Shown here piece by piece: positions 17,668 through 26,529 of a stretch of 64,000 bases of DNA. The notes under the pieces were generated by a model, which ran no database searches, had not been told where the DNA came from, and saw only the letters and a program-made list of their open reading frames with translations. Within the stretch, counting starts at the first letter, position 1. Each line of letters opens with the position of its first letter. Position numbers and translations under genes: made by a program. This stretch comes from Anaerotruncus sp. G3(2012) (GTDB taxonomy: Bacteria; Bacillota; Clostridia; Oscillospirales; Ruminococcaceae), in the NCBI RefSeq assembly GCF_000403395.2, contig NZ_KE159674.1, positions 112,702 through 176,701 on the forward strand, read 5' to 3'.

Positions 17668-18039
17668 ATGGCAGAAAACAAATTCAGCGACGAAAAGACG
17701 ATCGCGCGCTGTGTTCCTATGAGCAGGCTGCAATCGGTCATAGGCGGCAAATGGAAAATTTTGATCCTGTGGTATGTGGCTTTTTATAGAGTGCAGCGGT
17801 TTGGGGAGCTGATGCGGCGTCTGGATGGGATTACACAGTCCACCCTGACGAAGCAGCTGCGGGAATTGGAACAGGATGGATTTCTGCACAGGGAGGTTTA
17901 CAAGGAGATCCCTCCGAAAGTGGAATACTCCCTGACCGCGTTTGGGGAAAGTTTTATCCCAGTTCTCCAAACGATGATGGAGTGGAGCGAGACCTGGTTA
18001 TGCCCGGAATATCAAAATCCATATCAGAAAAATCCATAA
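17668..18039 (+). CDS. HxlR family transcriptional regulator
   Basis: A 123-residue winged-helix protein of the HxlR type: a Cys close to the N-terminus (IARCVPMSRLQSVIGGKWK), then ILILWYVAFYRVQRFGELMR, the recognition helix ITQSTLTKQLRELEQDGF, and the wing VEYSLTAFGESF. HxlR members often sense electrophiles, aldehydes or redox state through that Cys. The start at 17668 follows GAGGGGG; an ATG at 17647 lacks a site. Divergent from the radical SAM pair, which it may control. Confidence 0.88.
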   Translation: MAENKFSDEKTIARCVPMSRLQSVIGGKWKILILWYVAFYRVQRFGELMRRLDGITQSTLTKQLRELEQDGFLHREVYKEIPPKVEYSLTAFGESFIPVLQTMMEWSETWLCPEYQNPYQKNP

Positions 18040-18080
18040 AAAAGAGCGAAACAACGATTGCCGGTTGTTTCGCTCTTTTT
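18038..18080. terminator. Bidirectional intrinsic terminator hxlR/lysR
   Basis: AAAAAGAGCGAAACAAC (18038-18054) pairs perfectly with GTTGTTTCGCTCTTTTT (18064-18080), with A and T tracts that serve both strands between convergent genes. Confidence 0.93.
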
Positions 18081-18082
18081 TA

Positions 18083-19018
18083 TCAGATTTCCGGTGGAGG
18101 GCACTGCAAATAGGTCTGCGCATCCTGCCGAGCCAGTTCGATAAAATCGTTTAGCGCCCGGTTCAGGCGATAGTTTTTGGGGTAGGCCACCCCGAACTGG
18201 AACCTCGGGTAGCCGGGCAGATAAAACCATGCAATGTCCCGGTGATTTGTGACGCGCGACTGTGGCACAATAGAAACGCAGACGCCCAGTGCAGCCAGCT
18301 GTTGCAGGAAAGAGTTAAAGCTGGATTCCATCATAATCCGTGGGTGGAACTGTTCCCGTTCAAAAATCGGGTCGATCAGCTCGGTGCGCATCGTGGAGCT
18401 TTTCAGAGCAGTGGCGAAGGCTTCATCCTTCAGGAGGGAAAGGTCAATGATATTGCAGGGCTGCTGGTCTGCCGGGCCTGCGAGCTGGGCAACCGGATGG
18501 CTGCGCTGCACCCCGAGCAGCAGGTTTTCCGCACTCAGCGGGATATACTCTGCTTCATAGATTTCCGGTCTTCCCCCCAGGACAAAGGCAATGTCCAGCT
18601 GACCCGTCAGCAGCATATCCAGCATTTCCGGCACCAGAAGCTGGTGGCATTGGATCGAGATACCGGGGTATTTTTGATGGAACGGCGGGTAGATGCGTGC
18701 GAACATATCCGAGCTGTGCTCGAAGGTCAGCCCTACATGGTAGGAGCCGGTATGGCAGTTGGCGAGGTCTTGCAGCTGGGCATAGGTAGCCTGCCGCAGT
18801 GCGAGCATCTGCTTTGCGGCATCCAGGTAGACCCGCCCGGCTTCCGTCGGCTCCATATGGCGGCGGCGACGGTTGAAGAGCGGGATGCCCAGGTCTTTTT
18901 CCAGCTTGAGCAGCTGCTGGTTCAGCGCCGATGGGGTGATGAACAACCCCACCGCAGCATCGCTCATGGTTCCATATTTTTCAATTGCAACTATATATTC
19001 CAACTGCTTTAAATCCAT
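18083..19018 (-). CDS. LysR family transcriptional regulator
   Basis: A 311-residue LysR-type regulator: N-terminal helix-turn-helix (MDLKQLEYIVAIEKYGTMSDAA, then ITPSALNQQLLKLEKDLG) and a two-lobed effector domain to the C-terminus. Start at ATG 19018, which gives the usual LysR N-terminus; the frame extends to 19057 without support. It is divergent from the TRAP transporter operon across 316 bases, the typical arrangement for substrate-induced control. The effector is probably the transported carboxylate or a product of the amidohydrolase downstream. Confidence 0.92.
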   Translation of the reverse strand: MDLKQLEYIVAIEKYGTMSDAAVGLFITPSALNQQLLKLEKDLGIPLFNRRRRHMEPTEAGRVYLDAAKQMLALRQATYAQLQDLANCHTGSYHVGLTFEHSSDMFARIYPPFHQKYPGISIQCHQLLVPEMLDMLLTGQLDIAFVLGGRPEIYEAEYIPLSAENLLLGVQRSHPVAQLAGPADQQPCNIIDLSLLKDEAFATALKSSTMRTELIDPIFEREQFHPRIMMESSFNSFLQQLAALGVCVSIVPQSRVTNHRDIAWFYLPGYPRFQFGVAYPKNYRLNRALNDFIELARQDAQTYLQCPPPEI

Positions 19019-19229
19019 TGCCAATCGCTTCCTTCCAGTTTTGCTATAAAAAAACATTGGTGAAAAGATAGAAAAAATAGAGAAAAGTTTATACTATTTC
19101 ACAAGCAATCATTCCTGTTTTATCAATTTGACAAATAGTTGACAGACTGATTTATGCAAATTGTGTATGGATTCCAGGTGAAGAATATAACTATTAGAAA
19201 AACTTAATGAAAAACTAAATTTAATTAAC

Positions 19230-19258
19230 TTTACTTATTTATATGGGAATTTTATAAT
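19230..19258 (+). promoter_or_regulatory. Probable promoter of the TRAP operon
   Basis: TTTACT (19230-19235), 17 bases, TATAAT (19253-19258), 76 bases before dctQ. The surrounding 19019-19334 is AT-rich and must hold the LysR sites, none of which is clear enough to mark. Confidence 0.7.
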
Positions 19259-19334
19259 AAAACCATGACGCAAGAGGAGAGAAACTGTTCAAAAAGCTTG
19301 CAAAGCAAAACGAAAACGGAGGAGGAATTTTTTC

Positions 19335-19817
19335 ATGTCATTTTTGAAATGGCTTGACAAGAACTTCGAATATGTTTGCCTGGCATTCTTCCTGGTAATC
19401 ATGACGGTTCTGTCGTTTGCGAATGTTATCCTGCGGTATTGTTTTAAAAGTCCGCTGGGCTGGTCGGACGAAATCTGCTGCTATTGCCTTGCACTGAGCG
19501 CATTTTTCTGCCTGTCCTGTTCCATCCGGCACCGCAGTGCGATCCGGGTGGACACTTTGACGGTGATGCTGCCCAAAGCAGTGCAAAATGTCCTGAATTA
19601 TGTCTGCAATGCCATTATGATCGTATTTATGGGCTTTTGCATCAAAGGTGGGCTGGAGGTCGCAGCGAACGCGGCAAGCGTCAACCAGAAAAGCCCGGCG
19701 TTGCAAATCCCGGTTGCGGGGCTTTATCATGTCATGACCTTCTGTTTTGCCCTCAGTATCTTCCGATTGGTTCAGATCATCATTCTCGATTTTAAGGGTG
19801 TAAAGGAGGAAGCATAA
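19335..19817 (+). CDS. dctQ: TRAP transporter small permease (DctQ type)
   Basis: The 160-residue small membrane subunit of a tripartite ATP-independent periplasmic transporter, with four membrane segments and the family block LRYCFKSPLGWSDEICCYCL (residues about 36-55). It joins DctM to form the sodium- or proton-driven permease that accepts a carboxylate-type ligand from DctP. AGGAGG precedes the ATG. Its stop overlaps the dctM start by 1 base. Confidence 0.93.
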   Translation: MSFLKWLDKNFEYVCLAFFLVIMTVLSFANVILRYCFKSPLGWSDEICCYCLALSAFFCLSCSIRHRSAIRVDTLTVMLPKAVQNVLNYVCNAIMIVFMGFCIKGGLEVAANAASVNQKSPALQIPVAGLYHVMTFCFALSIFRLVQIIILDFKGVKEEA

Positions 19818-21103
19818 TGGCAATCGGTTTGTTTCTGCTCCTGCTGGCGGTATTTCTGGTCATTTCTCTGCCGGTAGGCGGTGTGTTTGGACTGCTGGCG
19901 ATGCTGCCGAACCTGCTTGGCGGCCTCAACTATGGTCCTTCTGATGTTGTGCGCGGCATGTTCTCGGGCATGAACAGCTTCACGCTGCTGGCGGTCCCGC
20001 TGTTTATGGTATCCGGCATGATTATGGCGGAAGGTGGCCTTTCCAAGCGTCTGTTCGACTTCTTCGCCTACTTCATTGGCAACAAACGTGCAGGTTTCCC
20101 TTGTGCGGTGGTCGTAACCTGCATGTTCTATGCAGCGATTTCAGGTTCCTCCCCTGCGACTGTTTCTGCGGTTGGTGCTATGACCATCCCTTTCCTGGTC
20201 GAAATGGGCTATGACCTGGTATTTGCAACTTCGATCGTGACAGTGGCCGGTGGGCTGGGCGTCATTATCCCGCCTTCCATCTCGTATATCGTCTATGCGG
20301 CGGCAGCGAATACCTCCCCGTCATCGCTGTTCATCGCGGGCATCATTCCTGGCGTGCTGATCGGCGTTGCTTTGATGGTCTACTGCTACATCTACTGCAT
20401 CCGCAAGGGTGAGGACCGCGAGAAGCTGATGGCAAACTACCAGTCCATCCGCGCAAAAGGCTTTCTGCCGCTGTTCAAGGAGAGCTTCTGGGCATTGCTG
20501 ACCCCGGTTGTGATTCTGGGCTGTATCTACTCCGGCATCTGCTCCCCGACCGAAGCGGCGGTGATCTCGGTCATTTATGGTCTGTTGGTCTGTATTTTCG
20601 CCTATAAGACATTGCGTGTCAAGGACTTGGGACGGGTATTCGTCTCCGGTGCAAAGACCTATGTAAATATCCTGTTTGTCATCGCGGCGGCAAATGCGTT
20701 TGCGCGGGTCATGACCCTGCTGCGCTACCCGCAGACGATCTCCAAAGCTGTGCTCAGTGTGACCGACAACAAAATCGTGATCCTGCTGCTGATGAACATT
20801 ATCATGCTGGTGTGCGGTATGATTATCGACAACATCCCGAACATCATGATTCTGACTCCGATCCTGCTGCCGATCGCAACCGCTGTCGGTGTGGACCCGG
20901 TTCACTTCGGTATCATCATGACGGCAAATCTGGCCATCGGCATGGTCACACCGCCGATGGGGATCAACCTGTTTGTCGCCTCGGGTATGACCAAAATTCC
21001 CATGATTAAGCTGGCAAAGGCAACTGTTCCATTCCTGATCGCGTTTATCCTCTGCCTGCTGCTGATTACCTTCTGTCCGCCATTAAGCATGATGCTGGTT
21101 TAA
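19817..21103 (+). CDS. dctM: TRAP transporter large permease (DctM type)
   Basis: The 428-residue large permease, with about 12 membrane segments. Family blocks: the N-terminal FLVISLPVGGVFGLLAM, SGSSPATVSAVGAMTIP near residue 112, and VTPPMGINLFVASGM near residue 378. Length matches DctM (about 425-430). Translationally coupled to dctQ; the binding-protein gene follows after 109 bases. Confidence 0.95.
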   Translation: MAIGLFLLLLAVFLVISLPVGGVFGLLAMLPNLLGGLNYGPSDVVRGMFSGMNSFTLLAVPLFMVSGMIMAEGGLSKRLFDFFAYFIGNKRAGFPCAVVVTCMFYAAISGSSPATVSAVGAMTIPFLVEMGYDLVFATSIVTVAGGLGVIIPPSISYIVYAAAANTSPSSLFIAGIIPGVLIGVALMVYCYIYCIRKGEDREKLMANYQSIRAKGFLPLFKESFWALLTPVVILGCIYSGICSPTEAAVISVIYGLLVCIFAYKTLRVKDLGRVFVSGAKTYVNILFVIAAANAFARVMTLLRYPQTISKAVLSVTDNKIVILLLMNIIMLVCGMIIDNIPNIMILTPILLPIATAVGVDPVHFGIIMTANLAIGMVTPPMGINLFVASGMTKIPMIKLAKATVPFLIAFILCLLLITFCPPLSMMLV

Positions 21104-21212
21104 GCGCCAGAAAATGCAGAACTCTCTGCGAAATCCAAATGGACAATCTTGTTCCAAAGGGTGTAAAAGGTCTTTGCCTTTTCTATTATACCAAACAAAA
21201 GGAGAAAAAACT

Positions 21213-22307
21213 ATGAAAAAAGTAATTGCTTTGACACTTGCTCTTTCTGCCGCTTTGAGTCTGGCGGCCTGCGGATCGTCCGGCTCCTCCAGCAGTGCGG
21301 CGGCTCCGGCAGCTCCGGCTGCATCTTCCGCAGCATCCGCATCTACTTCCGATGCCGCGCCTGCGGCCACCGGTGAGGACTACGGAACCTACAACTGGAC
21401 CGCGGCAATGACGGTTGCGGAGACCACCACCAACTACAAGATGGTTGAAAAATTCAAACAGTTGATCGAGGAAAAATCCGGCGGCAGCATCACTGTGGAT
21501 ATCTATCCCGGCGGGCAGCTTGGCAATACGACCGAGTTCACCGAAGCGGTTGTCGCAGGCTCGATTGACATTGGTACCGGTATGACCACCGACCTGGTGG
21601 ACTTTGTGCCGGAGATGGGGCTGTTTGATATGCCCAACCTGTTCAGCGATGTACAGCAGATGCGTTCGGTGCTTTCGAGTGACTATGCCGCCAACACGCT
21701 GAACAGCTATTGCGAAAATGCGGGTGTGCATATGCTGGGCTACTCGGACGCGGGCTTCCGTCAGCTGAGCACCAATAAGAAGGTAAATTCGCTGGCTGAC
21801 CTGCGTGGACAGAAAATCCGCACCATGACCAACAACTACCACATTGCTTATTGGAATGCGCTGGGTGCAGCAGCTACTCCGATGCAGTTTACCGAGGTGT
21901 TCATGGGCCTGCAGCAGGGCAGCATCGACGGTGAGGAGAACCCTTATATGAACATCGTCGGAAACAACTTCCAGGAAGTCCAGAAGTACATCGTTGAGAC
22001 CAACCATCTTGGCCACATCATCACCTTCTTCATGAGCAACAGCCTGTACCAGAGCCTGCCTGAGAACACCCGCGCACTGGTAGACGAATGTGCAAATGAA
22101 GCGGTTCAGTTTGCCGCAGGCACCGCTGATGAGGAGATCGCGGCCGATAAGCAGGTCTGCATCGATGCCGGCTGCGAGATCCTCACCTTCAGCGACGAGG
22201 ATATGGCAGCCCTGAAAGAGCAAGCCCAGGTCGTTTATGACATGGTTCGTGAAAATCTGGGGGACGAAAAGGTAGACGGACTGCTGGAAGCGATTGCGGC
22301 AGCCTGA
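21213..22307 (+). CDS. dctP: TRAP substrate-binding lipoprotein (DctP type)
   Basis: A 364-residue binding protein, lipid-anchored outside the membrane: signal with lipobox SLAACG, then a Ser/Ala/Pro-rich linker to about residue 55, then the DctP fold. Family features include IYPGGQLGNTTEFTEAV, and FRQLSTNKKVNSLADLRGQK leading to the ligand Arg region KIRTM. Start at ATG 21213 after AAAGGAG. Placing dctP last (Q-M-P) is less common than P-Q-M but known. Ligand unknown; the amidohydrolase next door suggests an amide, hydantoin or related carboxylate. Confidence 0.94.
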   Translation: MKKVIALTLALSAALSLAACGSSGSSSSAAAPAAPAASSAASASTSDAAPAATGEDYGTYNWTAAMTVAETTTNYKMVEKFKQLIEEKSGGSITVDIYPGGQLGNTTEFTEAVVAGSIDIGTGMTTDLVDFVPEMGLFDMPNLFSDVQQMRSVLSSDYAANTLNSYCENAGVHMLGYSDAGFRQLSTNKKVNSLADLRGQKIRTMTNNYHIAYWNALGAAATPMQFTEVFMGLQQGSIDGEENPYMNIVGNNFQEVQKYIVETNHLGHIITFFMSNSLYQSLPENTRALVDECANEAVQFAAGTADEEIAADKQVCIDAGCEILTFSDEDMAALKEQAQVVYDMVRENLGDEKVDGLLEAIAAA

Positions 22308-22315
22308 AATGGAGC

Positions 22316-22348
22316 AAAAGGGGCGCGCTGAATCAGCCGCCCCTTTTT
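22316..22348 (+). terminator. Intrinsic terminator of the TRAP operon
   Basis: AAAAGGGGCG (22316-22325) pairs with CGCCCCTTTT (22338-22347), ending in a T run; it follows dctP by 8 bases. Confidence 0.9.
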
Positions 22349-22380
22349 ACAGTGCAGGATCTCTTTATACAGTCAACATA

Positions 22381-22516
22381 CTTGAAACGGATTCTGGTTT
22401 CAAGCAGCGGGCAAATCCCGCAGGCATACTTGTTGACGATGCAATGTAAAACAGAGCGGCCAAAGGGGCTCCCTGCGCGGCTTTTTGGCCACAGGCTTCA
22501 AAAGAATATTTTGAAG
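22381..22516. promoter_or_regulatory. Region with three inverted repeats upstream of amidohydrolase gene
   Basis: The 368 bases between the TRAP terminator and the amidohydrolase hold no gene. They hold three inverted repeats: CTTGAAAC-N8-GTTTCAAG (22381-22404), GGCCAAA...TTTGGCC (22458-22490), and CTTCAAAA-N5-TTTTGAAG (22496-22516). The first and third have the TTGAAA/TTTCAA pattern that RpiR-type regulators can bind; an rpiR gene lies downstream. Confidence 0.5.
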
Positions 22517-22716
22517 GGTTTCGTTAGAGCTGGTTTGAAAATAGAGAAATGGACGGGTATTTCGTAAAAAAGTGAGCGGCTGCAAGGGAAAGTGCAGAAA
22601 TGCCCGCTGTATTTCATGTGCTTTTGACGCGGAAGATACCAATTTTGCAGCAAAAGAGGCTGACTCGATTTTTCAAATGGCCCCCTAGAATGGCTGGACT
22701 GGAAAGGAGCATTTCT

Positions 22717-23850
22717 TTGGACTTTTTAATCAAGAATGGATTGGTCTACGATCCCGCCCAAGCGTGCCTGGAGCGTCGGGATGTGGCGTTGGAAGATGGA
22801 AAGATCGCCTGTCCCGATCCGCAGAGAAGCTATCGGCAGGTGGTTGATGCCGACAACTGCATTGTGACCACCGGGCTGATCGACTACCATGTACATTATT
22901 TCTACCGTGGCACCGAAAATGGGGTGAATCCGGACGCGAGTTCCTTTTGCTGCGGCGTCACAACTGCGGTGGATGGCGGGAGCTGCGGCGCAGGGTCCTA
23001 CGAACTCTACCGGCGTACGGTGATGGCATCCAGCGATGTGCGAATCCTGAACTGCCTTCTCGTGGCGTCCGGCGGGCAGGCGACCGATCGGTATCCGGAA
23101 AACCTCGATCCGGCTTTCTTTGATGAGGCAAAGATATGCCGCCTGTTCCAGCAGTACCCGGACAATCTGGTGGGGCTGAAAATCCGAATGTCCAACGGAA
23201 TCGTCGCCAGAGGGCAGGCAGAAACTTCCCTGCGGCGGGCTGTCGAGATCGCCGAAAAAGTGGGAACGCGGCTGGTGGTGCATGTGACCAGCCCTGTGAT
23301 TCCACTGGATCAGCTGGCGGCAATGCTCCGCCCTGGTGACGTGATCTGCCATATCTATCAGAACCGCGGGGAACATACCTGTCTGGATGCGCAGGGCAGA
23401 GTGTTGCCCGGCCTGTTGGAAGCACAGAAACGCGGGGTGCTGTTTGATGCATCCAACGGGCGCAGCAACTATGATCTGGAGACCTGCCGGAAAGCGGTGG
23501 AACAGGGATTTGTGCCGGATATTATCAGCAGCGATATCAATACCTCCAGTTGCTTTTTGCAGCCGCTGCACAGCCTGCCGCGCATCCTGTCCAAGTTTTT
23601 GGATTTTGGCATGGGCCTGCCCCAGGTGCTTGATGCGGCGACCGCCGCACCCGCTAGGCTGATCGGCCGGCCTTCTCTGGCGAGCATGGCGGAAGGGACT
23701 GAGGCGGATGTGTGTATTCTGCGGCTGAAAGAAAAAAAGGTGCCATATGAGGATATCAATGGGAACCGCTTCGAAGGCAGCCGGGTTTTGGTGCCGATGA
23801 TGACCTTCAAAGGCGGAGAATGCAAATTCTGTCAGGCCGATTTTTGTTGA
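22717..23850 (+). CDS. Dihydroorotase-like amidohydrolase/deacetylase
   Basis: A 377-residue metal-dependent amidohydrolase of the dihydroorotase/hydantoinase superfamily. Metal ligands can be followed in order: DYHVHYF (HxH), the Lys in GLKIRMSNG, LVVHVTSP, VICHIYQN and the Asp in IISSDIN. The start is TTG at 22717, with AAAGGAG 7 bases upstream; the frame is open further back but unsupported. It follows the TRAP operon on the same strand and precedes rpiR, so it may hydrolyse the imported compound. Substrate unknown. Confidence 0.85.
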   Translation: MDFLIKNGLVYDPAQACLERRDVALEDGKIACPDPQRSYRQVVDADNCIVTTGLIDYHVHYFYRGTENGVNPDASSFCCGVTTAVDGGSCGAGSYELYRRTVMASSDVRILNCLLVASGGQATDRYPENLDPAFFDEAKICRLFQQYPDNLVGLKIRMSNGIVARGQAETSLRRAVEIAEKVGTRLVVHVTSPVIPLDQLAAMLRPGDVICHIYQNRGEHTCLDAQGRVLPGLLEAQKRGVLFDASNGRSNYDLETCRKAVEQGFVPDIISSDINTSSCFLQPLHSLPRILSKFLDFGMGLPQVLDAATAAPARLIGRPSLASMAEGTEADVCILRLKEKKVPYEDINGNRFEGSRVLVPMMTFKGGECKFCQADFC

Positions 23851-23935
23851 AAACAGATTCCTGTTCAAATGGCGCCGATGAAACCTTCTGATAAGCCTGT
23901 AGAAAAAACACAAGAATACATAGAAACAGAAAAAG

Positions 23936-23970
23936 GCGGTATGGCCCTTGCATCAGCAGGGCTATACCGC
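23936..23970. terminator. Strong hairpin after the amidohydrolase gene
   Basis: GCGGTAT-G-GCCCT pairs with AGGGC-T-ATACCGC. An A run precedes it rather than a T run following, so termination on the plus strand is uncertain. The rest of 23851-24228 holds only the rpiR promoter. Confidence 0.5.
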
Positions 23971-24098
23971 TTCATCTGAAAATACGCTTTTTCTTGACCA
24001 TAAGCACTTGTTTGCGAAATCTTTTGCCCTGAAGTACATACCATTGCAGGAGAATGCAAAAAATCCTGCATTTTTCATCCGCTTTTACCGATTTCCTC

Positions 24099-24127
24099 TT
24101 GCGTTTTGCAGGAAATTATGCTATTAT
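24099..24127 (+). promoter_or_regulatory. Promoter of rpiR gene
   Basis: TTGCGT (24099-24104), 17 bases, TATTAT (24122-24127), 102 bases before the start. Confidence 0.65.
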
Positions 24128-24228
24128 GAACCTATATGTTTTGAAAAAATGGCCAGGATGATCCTGAAAATCTGTTTCACATCTTAGGGGAAGGAAAACA
24201 GGATTGGAAAGAACAGGAAGGGGCTTCT

Positions 24229-25107
24229 ATGAACAGAGATTTATTAACCATTATCAGCCAGATGTCCCCTCAGTTTTCCAAGGGACAGCGGCTGATTGCC
24301 AACTATATCGTCAATCATTTTGATAAAGCTGCATTCATGACCGCTTTTAAGCTGGGGACGACCGTGGGCGTGAGTGAATCCACGGTGGTGCGGTTCGCCT
24401 CCGAGGTGGGGTTTTCGGGGTATCCGGAGCTGCAAAAGGCGCTTCAGGAGTTGATCCGCAACAAGCTGACCACTGTACAGCGGATGGATGTGACCAGCGA
24501 TCAGCTGGAGAATGGGAATGTGCTCGCGCGGGTGCTCGGGAAGGATATTGAGAAGATCCGCCGCACCCTTGAGGAGACCAGTGAGCGGGATTTTGCGGGC
24601 GCAGTTGACGCGATCTGCTCTGCCAAAACAATTTATATCATTGGCGTGCGCTCCTCCTCGGCGCTGGCAACCTTCCTGAGCTTCTATTTCAACCACATTT
24701 TTTCGGATGTGCGGCTGATCAACACCAACAGCCGCAGCGAAATGTTCGAACATATCATGCGGATCGGGGAGGGGGATGTGTTCATCGGTTTCAGCTTCCC
24801 GCGCTATTCCAAACGGACGGTGCAGGCGGCGCATTATGCCCGCGCAAATGGCGCAAAGGTTATCGCGCTGACCGACACCGGGAAAGCCCCGATTGCCGAT
24901 GCCGCCCATTTCCTTTTGATGGCGCGCAGTGATATGATCTCGTTTGTCGATTCGCTTGTTGCGCCGCTCTCAATGGTCAATGCACTGATCGTGGCGGTCG
25001 GGCTGAAAAAGCGGGAGGAAGTTTCCCGTACCTACGAGCTGTTGGAACGGATATGGGGAGAATACGAGGTCTTTGAGACCCGCGGGGAGGATCAGGGTGG
25101 GCAGTAA
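24229..25107 (+). CDS. RpiR/MurR family transcriptional regulator
   Basis: A 292-residue regulator: N-terminal RpiR helix-turn-helix (FSKGQRLIANYIVNHFDKAA, then GVSESTVVRFASEVGFSGYP) and a C-terminal SIS sugar-phosphate-type binding domain (TIYIIGVRSSSALATF, then IGFSFPRYSKRT). RpiR proteins in Firmicutes respond to sugar phosphates, but several sit with transporters of other compounds. It may control the amidohydrolase/TRAP block through the TTGAAA/TTTCAA repeats at 22381-22404 and 22496-22516. The next gene overlaps its 3' end by 11 bases. Confidence 0.9.
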   Translation: MNRDLLTIISQMSPQFSKGQRLIANYIVNHFDKAAFMTAFKLGTTVGVSESTVVRFASEVGFSGYPELQKALQELIRNKLTTVQRMDVTSDQLENGNVLARVLGKDIEKIRRTLEETSERDFAGAVDAICSAKTIYIIGVRSSSALATFLSFYFNHIFSDVRLINTNSRSEMFEHIMRIGEGDVFIGFSFPRYSKRTVQAAHYARANGAKVIALTDTGKAPIADAAHFLLMARSDMISFVDSLVAPLSMVNALIVAVGLKKREEVSRTYELLERIWGEYEVFETRGEDQGGQ

Positions 25108-26317
25108 AACGGTTATCATAGGGGCAGGAGCGGCCGGGATGGCCTGCGCAGGATTTGCACTGCGGCGGGGCGCAGAGGTCACGCTGCTCGATAAAAACGC
25201 TCGTCCGGGGCGTAAACTTCAGATCACCGGAAAGGGCCGGTGCAATGTCACCAACAACTGCTCCCCCGAAGAGCTGATCCGGCATGTGCACACCAATCCG
25301 CGGTTTCTCTACAGCGCTTTCCATGCGTTTTCGGCACAGGATACCATGGAGTTGTTCGAATCGCTGGGAGTGCCGCTCAAAACCGAGCGGGGGAACCGGG
25401 TATTTCCGGTTTCGGACCAGGCGGTGGATATTGTCAAAGCGCTCAAACGGTTCTGCGGCGACGCACAGTTTTTGCAGAAGGTCCGCGCGATAGAGGTTTT
25501 GCAGCAGGATGGCGCGGTCTGCGGGGTGCGGCTGGAGGGCGGAGAATGTCTTCCGGCAGATGCAGTGGTGATCGCTACCGGCGGGATGAGCTATCCGCTG
25601 ACCGGCTCGGACGGGGATGGTTACCGGCTTGCTGGGCAGCTTGGGCATACGGTGGTGCCTGTACGCGCATCACTGGTGCCGGTCATTACCCGGGAAAACT
25701 GGTGCGCGGAACTGATGGGTTTGTCTCTGCGCAATGTGACGCTTACCCTGAAAAATGCAAAGGGGAAAACGGTGTTCAGCGAGCTGGGCGAGATGCTGTT
25801 CACCCATTTTGGTGTTTCCGGGCCGCTGGTGCTCTCGGCGTCGGCATATATGGACGGGAACCCGTCCGATTACCGCATGGAGATCGATCTCAAGCCAGGA
25901 CTGGAAGAACAGCAGCTGGACACGCGCCTGCTGCGTGATTTTGAGGAGGCCCGCAACAGGGACTTTTCCAATGCGCTCGATCATCTGCTGCCCCGTAAGC
26001 TGATCCCGGTCGCGGTGCGGCTTTCGGGAATCCCGGCAGATACCAAGGTGCATTCGGTGACAAAGGAACAGCGGCGCTCGTTTGTCCGGCTGCTCAAGGC
26101 GCTGCCGGTCACTCCGGCGGGATTCCGGCCGGTCGATGAGGCGATCATCACCGCGGGAGGGATTTCGGTCCGGGAGATCAACCCCAAAACGATGGAATCC
26201 AAACGGGTGCGCGGGCTGTTTTTCGCTGGAGAGGTCATCGACGTCGATGGCTTTACCGGCGGATTTAATCTGCAAATCGCTTACGCCACTGCATATCTGG
26301 CGGCACAAAGCCTATAA
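25097..26317 (+). CDS. NAD(P)/FAD-dependent oxidoreductase, HI0933/YhiN family
   Basis: A 406-residue flavoprotein. FAD-binding GAGAAGMACAGFALRRGAEV follows the start; other family blocks are GRKLQITGKGRCNVTN, ATGGMSYPLTGSDGDGY and, at the end, GLFFAGEVIDVDGFTGGFNL. These are typical of the HI0933-like family, whose physiological reaction is unsettled. The start is GTG at 25097, with GGGGAGG 6 bases before, which overlaps rpiR by 11 bases and implies coupling. The link to rpiR may simply be operon architecture. Confidence 0.92.
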   Translation: MGSKTVIIGAGAAGMACAGFALRRGAEVTLLDKNARPGRKLQITGKGRCNVTNNCSPEELIRHVHTNPRFLYSAFHAFSAQDTMELFESLGVPLKTERGNRVFPVSDQAVDIVKALKRFCGDAQFLQKVRAIEVLQQDGAVCGVRLEGGECLPADAVVIATGGMSYPLTGSDGDGYRLAGQLGHTVVPVRASLVPVITRENWCAELMGLSLRNVTLTLKNAKGKTVFSELGEMLFTHFGVSGPLVLSASAYMDGNPSDYRMEIDLKPGLEEQQLDTRLLRDFEEARNRDFSNALDHLLPRKLIPVAVRLSGIPADTKVHSVTKEQRRSFVRLLKALPVTPAGFRPVDEAIITAGGISVREINPKTMESKRVRGLFFAGEVIDVDGFTGGFNLQIAYATAYLAAQSL

Positions 26318-26325
26318 TGGAAGCA

Positions 26326-26356
26326 CTTGAAAAGAATTGCGTTGATTCTTTTCAAG
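26326..26356. repeat. Perfect 12-bp inverted repeat after the flavoprotein gene
   Basis: CTTGAAAAGAAT (26326-26337), loop of 7, ATTCTTTTCAAG (26345-26356). It lies 9 bases beyond the stop. There is no T tract, so it is either a weak terminator or a regulator site resembling the TTGAAA repeats at 22381. Confidence 0.6.
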
Positions 26357-26529
26357 CCTGCGGCAAGATTTCTGTAAGAGGCTGATTCCGGCAGCCTTGC
26401 TTCAGATTACATAGCCATCAAGCACACGAAACATGCCGGCGGACTGTTGTCTGCCGCTTCAAAACGAGCAGCCTGTTTTTTAATGTGCTGGCTATAGCAA
26501 TAAAATGACAGTCAGATGGGGGAATGGAT

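Noticed and set aside
22726-23913. 395-codon open frame opposite the amidohydrolase gene
   Set aside because: His/Arg-rich shadow of a well-conserved plus-strand enzyme; no family features or start site.
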